Assembly: GCF_001039355.2 (NCBI RefSeq)
Contig: NW_019773983.1
Span: forward strand, 1 to 29,152
DNA: 29,152 nt
Reading direction: 5' to 3'
DNA from: Lingula anatina
Lineage: Eukaryota > Brachiopoda > Lingulata > Lingulida > Lingulidae
This document shows positions 25,340 to 29,152 of this stretch, one piece after another (position 1 is the first letter of the stretch; the number at the start of each line of letters is the position of its first letter). A program made the position numbers and the translations under genes. The notes under the pieces were generated by a model that saw only the letters and a program-made list of their open reading frames with translations, made no database searches and was not told the DNA's origin.

Positions 25340-26190
25340 GGTATAATGTCGATTACCCCCCCCCCAACCGATAAGTCCCCACACCGATACTCTCGTGCAC
25401 CGTTACTCCCCCCCGCACCGCTACTCCCTCCTTGTAAATTTTTGCATTATGCGCATCGATACGATCCAACACCGATAGATCCCCGCATCGAAACAGTCCA
25501 TGTAAAATTACCATTAAAAGCGCACCCTACACTGATACTTCACTGGATATTTGCTTCCCCGCATCTTCACTCCCCTCATTACTCTCTTTATGCAATTTTC
25601 TTTAACCGATATGTTACTCATCGTTATTATATTAAAAAAGACCATATGCATTTGATAAGTAGGCTAGTTGCGAGCAGAGAGCGAATTGGAAAATATTTAT
25701 TTTTCATCAATGAAAAAATGATATGTCCCGCAGTGATTGTAAATTTCATTTTAACATCGTTATCAAACATCGCTAATCTTTGTCAGCGACAGGTCTCTTA
25801 CTATATCCTTTCTTTTGACTTGCTTAACCGGGATAGCTATCAGTTATATAAGGGTGGTGCAAGACAAACAATTCTAGCTGTTCGTTATTGGTTGCTTCAT
25901 CACGATCTCGCCGCATATGCTGGCAATGTGCACCACCGCATGTGTTATACATGTCGGGATGCAGGAATCGTGGTCTTCTAGCTGAGTGTGCTAGCATACT
26001 CTGTTTGAATTTCCCATTCATTTGTTCTACATACTAAACCCAATACCTAAGTAAATCACACGAAGTGGTGGAGTAGCGGTGTGCTAGAGTATCGGTAGGG
26101 GAGAGCATCGGTGTTGGGACGAAAAAAAGGGGGTATGTCCAGGGGAGTATTGTTGCGGGGGAGTGTCGTTGCGGGAGGTAACGTTGCGGG
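25340..26190. mobile_element. Probable transposon with inverted minisatellite ends
   Basis: The left end (25361-25500) has several ACCGATAC/ACCGTTACTCCC/ACCGCTACTCCC variants. The right end (26065-26180) has the reverse-complement versions (GTAGCGGT, GTATCGGTAGGGG and GCATCGGTGT). The central 550 bp is unrelated unique sequence. The long open frame inside (25346-25981) begins in this C-rich repeat and has no domain, so I do not regard it as a gene. Type of element unknown. Confidence 0.55.
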
Positions 26191-26788
26191 GACGTATAGG
26201 GATGAAGAAATCCCTGTATGGGAGAAAAGGGGGAAAGAGGGGTTTCCTATAATCTTATCATGTATTTGACCTTTTTACACATTATTTAGTTATGCAGTCC
26301 TTTACTTTGGGGTAAGGGAATGGTAAGAGGTCCTGGATCAAGCAAGTGAAGTTTTGGTGATCTGCAGCTACTGTTATTTCCGAAGCGGAATCATCACTAC
26401 TATTACGTGTGTTAGCCTCACGTTTGATTAGAAAATAGGCCTACGTGTTTAGTTTCACATCACATAAGACTGGAATATAATTGTTAAGAAGGGTATAGAC
26501 TGTTCACAGGAAAAGATGGACATATGTTTAAGTGCTTGTCAACGCATCACGTGACCTCCATAATGGTTACACTCTGTTATAAACTCTTAAGAGAATAAAT
26601 ATTACAAAAAACCTTTTTAGAAAAAAACAGGGACTATTTTTGAGTGTGGGAATGGATTCGTTAACCATTGGGAAGTATGGGAAAATTGTCCTTTACCCCA
26701 GGAAAATTTATTTTTGGCCAAAATGAACAGTTGTTATCCCTTTAAAGTAATACAACCATTTCCCTTTCGCTTATTACTCCCCGTGAAG
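26191..26788. other. Intron before HYR exon of gene B
   Basis: Part of this (about 26340-26540) aligns with 11050-11245 before the HYR exon of gene A, including CTGCAGCTACT and a TGGACATAT word. About 200 bp (26540-26745) is extra in B. No other feature is seen. Confidence 0.5.
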
Positions 26789-27022
26789 ATGTCCAGCCAC
26801 CGACCATAACCTGCCCCAAAGTTGACCCAGTGGTGTCTACGGACAGAGAGGTCGACGTGTCCTGGGTCCAGCCAACGGTAACGGACAACAGTGGCAAACC
26901 CGTGACGGTGGTCAGCAATGTTAGTCCAGGGAAGTTTTACTGGGGGAGGTACAAGATAGTCTATGACGCCAGAGATGAAGCTGGAAACCGCGCAAGTTGC
27001 TCTTTCACGATTCACGTACAAC
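26789..27022 (+). CDS. Gene B HYR exon (paralogue of gene A exon 6)
   Basis: 234 nt, phase 1-1, with donor ACAAC|GTGAGT. The protein differs from the A exon at only about ten positions (e.g. VSTDREVDVSWVQP, NVSPGKFYWGRYKIVYDARD). The acceptor is weaker than in A (CCCCGTGAAG instead of CCCCCATGCAG). The reading frame is intact, so this exon alone shows no damage. Confidence 0.85.
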
Positions 27023-27094
27023 GTGAGTAATCACTGTTTGTATGCCAACTACTTACGAAAACATAAATTTTCTTATGCAGATAAAGGGTGAAAA

Positions 27095-27882
27095 AACATG
27101 AAAATTTTATCAAATCCAAGAAAGGTCCATTAAATTAAAAAAAAATTGCTGGACTTAAACTGCAGTATATGACATGATCATTAGCTAAAGTTTCATTTCC
27201 TGGTCGCTTGCATAAAAGCATGTTCTTTAAAATGCTCCAAATGGCCTCCGAGGGATTGGTGGCACGCTTCCACACATCGCAAAAAACGTCAATTTCTCAA
27301 ACATGTTCCTCCTTCGGGATTTCCCTGATTTTTGCTGTGATTGCCGTCTTCATGCAGTTCGCCAATAATCTGAGGGTTGTTCTGGTACAAATTGTCCTTG
27401 AGATACCCCCACAGATAATATTCTGATGGGGGAGATTCAACTCCGGTGTGTGCCGTGCCCACTCAACTTAACATGTCAGGGACAGATCAGCAGGAAGTGT
27501 GATGTTGTGTGGGCACGGCATTCTTAGGACTTGAACGCCCACCCCAGATTTTTTCTGAGTGGGTATCTCAAGGATAAGGTGTACCAGAACAACCCCTCAA
27601 ACAAGTGGTGAACTGAAGGCAACAATCACAGCAAAAATCAGGAAAACCCTCAAAGAGAAATGTGTTCCAGTAATTAAAAAAAATTTTGCGCGATGTATGC
27701 AAGTGTGCCTCCAATGCCGTGGGGGCCATTTGGAGTATTTTTTTAAAGATACGTTTTATGCAAAGCAACCAAGATAACTGAATCTTTGGGGAATGATCTT
27801 GCACATACTGGAGTTTAAGTCCCGCATTTTTTTAAAAATTTGATGAACCTTTGAGGAATTAAAAAAATTATGGGGTTCTGTA
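27095..27882. mobile_element. Large foldback element built from two inverted transposase 3' ends
   Basis: 27095-27475 and 27497-27882 are inverted copies of each other, with matching words from the outer GGACTTAAACTGCAGTAT to the inner TGCCGTGCCC/GGGCACGGCA. Each arm, read outward, encodes the same protein tail. On the plus strand (27559-27777) it is GELKATITAKIRKTLKEK and then CMQVCLQCRGGHLEYFF. On the minus strand it is a decayed version with GGHLEHFKEH. The pattern 'ELK..I......I......F.R....C....GGH.E' resembles the C-terminus of mariner/Tc1-like transposases. It lies in the intron between the HYR and sushi exons of gene B and is absent from A. Confidence 0.7.
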
Positions 27883-27904
27883 TTTTTTATTTTTTATTTT
27901 TATT

Positions 27905-28018
27905 TATATATTTTAGCGGGCCCCGAACCCCATGCCAAGTGGGGGAGGGGGGGAGGGTCGGCTTCGCATCCACGGACCCCCCCCCCCCCTTCATATATTC
28001 CTTGATCCGCCCCTGTTA
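27905..28018 (-). repeat. G-rich repeat end of the GGGGCGGATC type
   Basis: On the minus strand the block begins ACAGGGGCGGATCAAGGAAT and runs through a poly-G to a GGGGCCCGCTAAAATAT tail. Ends beginning GGGGCGGATC followed by a G run are common in invertebrate dispersed repeats. I cannot place the family. The adjacent runs of C (27978-27990) may carry sequencing error. Confidence 0.5.
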
Positions 28019-28080
28019 CATTAATTATGTGGTAATACCATAGTTCAAATCCACTAATTTTGGAAACGTGCTCATTCCAG

Positions 28081-28280
28081 CCCACAAGTGCTTGATCTCC
28101 ACACACCTATCAACGGAGCTGTCAGCTGTGACATGGCTGGATTCGGAATGCTCTGTACACTCCAGTGCCAAAACCCGTACGATTTCGACTTGCCAGCCGG
28201 CATGACGTCCGTGCCAAACTACTACGCGTGTGGAGGGGCTGGAAGGTGGACTCCAACCACCCTAGTGCCCGACTGTACTC
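28081..28280 (+). pseudogene. Gene B sushi exon with 1-nt deletion
   Basis: This is homologous to 11694-11894 but 200 nt instead of 201. After AAGTGC, A reads CCTGATCTCC and B reads TTGATCTCC. Entered in the expected phase 1 it frameshifts and stops early. Entered in the frame that matches the rest of the domain (VLDLHTPINGAVSC...CTRK) the first sushi cysteine is lost. The donor ACTC|GTAAGT is intact. Confidence 0.85.
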
Positions 28281-28315
28281 GTAAGTGCTGGTTTTTAATC
28301 TATTTAATGCAAGGA

Positions 28316-28318
<3 letters not shown>

Positions 28319-28352
<34 letters not shown>

Positions 28353-28363
28353 ATGTGTGTGTA
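28319..28363. repeat. (GT)n microsatellite
   Basis: A GT dinucleotide array interrupted by GCAT lies just inside the intron after the B sushi exon. Unit A has no such array here. Confidence 0.9.
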
Positions 28364-28498
28364 CAAGGAAAGTGATTTGCAATCGTTTATCAGTAGTTAC
28401 AACCATGTCATATCGTTTGAAATACACTGAATAGCATCATTATAAATTCAAATAATGTATCTGTATTGTATTGTATCTTCAAAGCGCTCATGTTGCAT

Positions 28499-28708
28499 GA
28501 TACCAGAATCCAAATGGCAACATCGTTGGGACCTTATACTACGATAATGAATGCCGGGATCCTAGGGTCCAGAAGCAAATCAAAGAAAATGCTGTAAGCT
28601 CTTTCAAAAGGTCTCCTTTTGCTTCGTCATGTAATTGCAACGTCACAGTCAAAGACTTCAGAGTCATCTGCGGTGCCATCAACACCAGTGCTGTGCGTGG
28701 AACACCAG
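28499..28708 (+). pseudogene. Gene B C-terminal domain exon, acceptor lost
   Basis: This is homologous to 12094-12303, with the same 210-nt length and no stop in the matching frame. The four cysteines and the NTS sequon are kept. The bases before it read GTTGCAT where A has CTTTTACAG, so the AG acceptor is gone. The nearest AGs (AAAG at about 28484, CCAG at 28506) would enter in the wrong frame. The donor CCAG|GTACGA is weak. Confidence 0.8.
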
Positions 28709-28903
28709 GTACGAGATAAAATGTCCATTGGCGTTTCTTTGCCCAGAGGAAAAAGTGTGCCCCCCCCCCCTTTAAATACACCAATGTAGTCGATGATAAT
28801 AATATGATGAAATGATACAAATAAGAATGAAGGATGGTTAATGATCAAAACCGGGGCAGCTCACAAACACAGATATTCAATAAAAATAACTATAATAATA
28901 ATA

Positions 28904-28936
<33 letters not shown>

Positions 28937-29152
28937 AGCTTAAGAAAGAAAGAAGAAAACAACATAATACCTAGTTTTCATTTATTTTTTTTTTCACAAG
29001 TATGATATTTTGTACGCTTCCCATGTAAAAGCTACGTTTTTACATTTTATATTTTATACGTAATATGTTTTAATGATATAATATGTAAGTCCTCAAAATG
29101 ATGGATCGCTTATTGTGTCTTCGCCTAATTTAGACTGGCTTCCCGTACCTAC
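28709..29152. other. 3' flank of gene B exon homologue, still homologous to A
   Basis: From about 28849 to 29050 this matches 12530-12700 (GCTCACAAACACAGATATTCAA and a later CATGTAAAA). It contains a C/G run at 28756-28768 and an (ATT)n microsatellite at 28894-28935. The homology, and so the duplication, may continue beyond the window. No counterpart of the tentative exon 9 is seen. Confidence 0.55.

Larger units (their letters stand above)
20561..28708 (+). pseudogene. Gene B: disabled tandem paralogue of gene A
   Basis: Recognisable exons are 20561-20614 (signal peptide), 20973-20991 (microexon), 23504-23689 (sushi), 24198-24365 and 25144-25251 (HYR in two exons), 26789-27022 (HYR), 28081-28280 (sushi) and 28499-28708 (C-terminal domain). 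Phases agree (0, then all 1). However, the second HYR-half frame hits TAG at 24281, the sushi exon has lost one base, and the final exon has no AG acceptor at its homologous boundary. It has no EGF exons but has a sushi and a split HYR that gene A lacks. The common ancestor was therefore probably larger, and each copy lost different modules. A short truncated secreted product from the first exons remains possible. Confidence 0.72.

Noticed and set aside
25346-25981. 211-codon open frame rich in Pro, Ser and Arg at its start
   Set aside because: The first third is translated minisatellite (ACCGATAC-type repeats), and the rest has no domain or splice support.
1-29152. tRNA, rRNA or tRNA-derived SINE promoters
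   Set aside because: I looked for a B-box-like GTTCGAATCC word next to a cloverleaf-compatible stretch and found none that I could support.

Overview
This is a window of invertebrate animal genomic DNA, AT-rich and full of decayed transposons. It has spliced genes with GT-AG introns, secreted proteins built from EGF, HYR and sushi modules, a single-exon TRIM-NHL gene, and remnants of three different LINE groups. These point to a marine invertebrate, perhaps a mollusc or other lophotrochozoan, or an amphioxus-like animal. The species cannot be fixed from sequence alone, and nothing in the window looks bacterial or plasmid-like.

Layout. Positions 1-5400 are a transposon graveyard. They hold small palindromic elements (507-746), a frameshifted CR1/Jockey-type reverse transcriptase (798-1236), a minus-strand L1/Tx1-type LINE (about 1576-3760), and a 657-bp Harbinger-like MITE with a TTA target duplication (4520-5176) beside a Tc1/mariner transposase tail. 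Positions 5843 to about 12710 form unit A. It carries a partial calpain-like exon on the minus strand and then a nine-exon plus-strand gene model (7585-13273, 379 codons): signal peptide, 19-nt microexon, three EGF domains, HYR, sushi and an unrecognised four-cysteine C-terminal domain. Positions 13500-14145 are a 5'-truncated RTE/BovB-like LINE. Positions 16116-17906 are an intact intronless RING/B-box/NHL gene. From 19448 to the end of the window is unit B, a second copy of unit A. It has the complete calpain-like exon, the signal-peptide exon, the microexon, an extra sushi exon, a split HYR domain, and then HYR, sushi and C-terminal exons paralogous to those of A.

Main result. A and B are tandem paralogues of one secreted-protein gene. 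They share exon sizes, phase-1 introns, a GC-AG intron after the microexon, and intron sequence. A keeps an open frame in the assembled model. B shows three independent lesions: an in-frame TAG in a HYR exon, a 1-nt deletion in the sushi exon, and loss of the acceptor of its last exon. B also lacks the EGF exons, apparently through a deletion with TTTG microhomology. The signal-peptide exon is itself duplicated inside A. Two places need an assembly check: a 370-bp near-identical direct repeat ending at an N (21541), and the N at 4882.

No bacterial-type system, CRISPR array, tRNA or rRNA was seen. Exon models rest on reading splice sites, frames and paralogy by eye. No alignments or searches were run.
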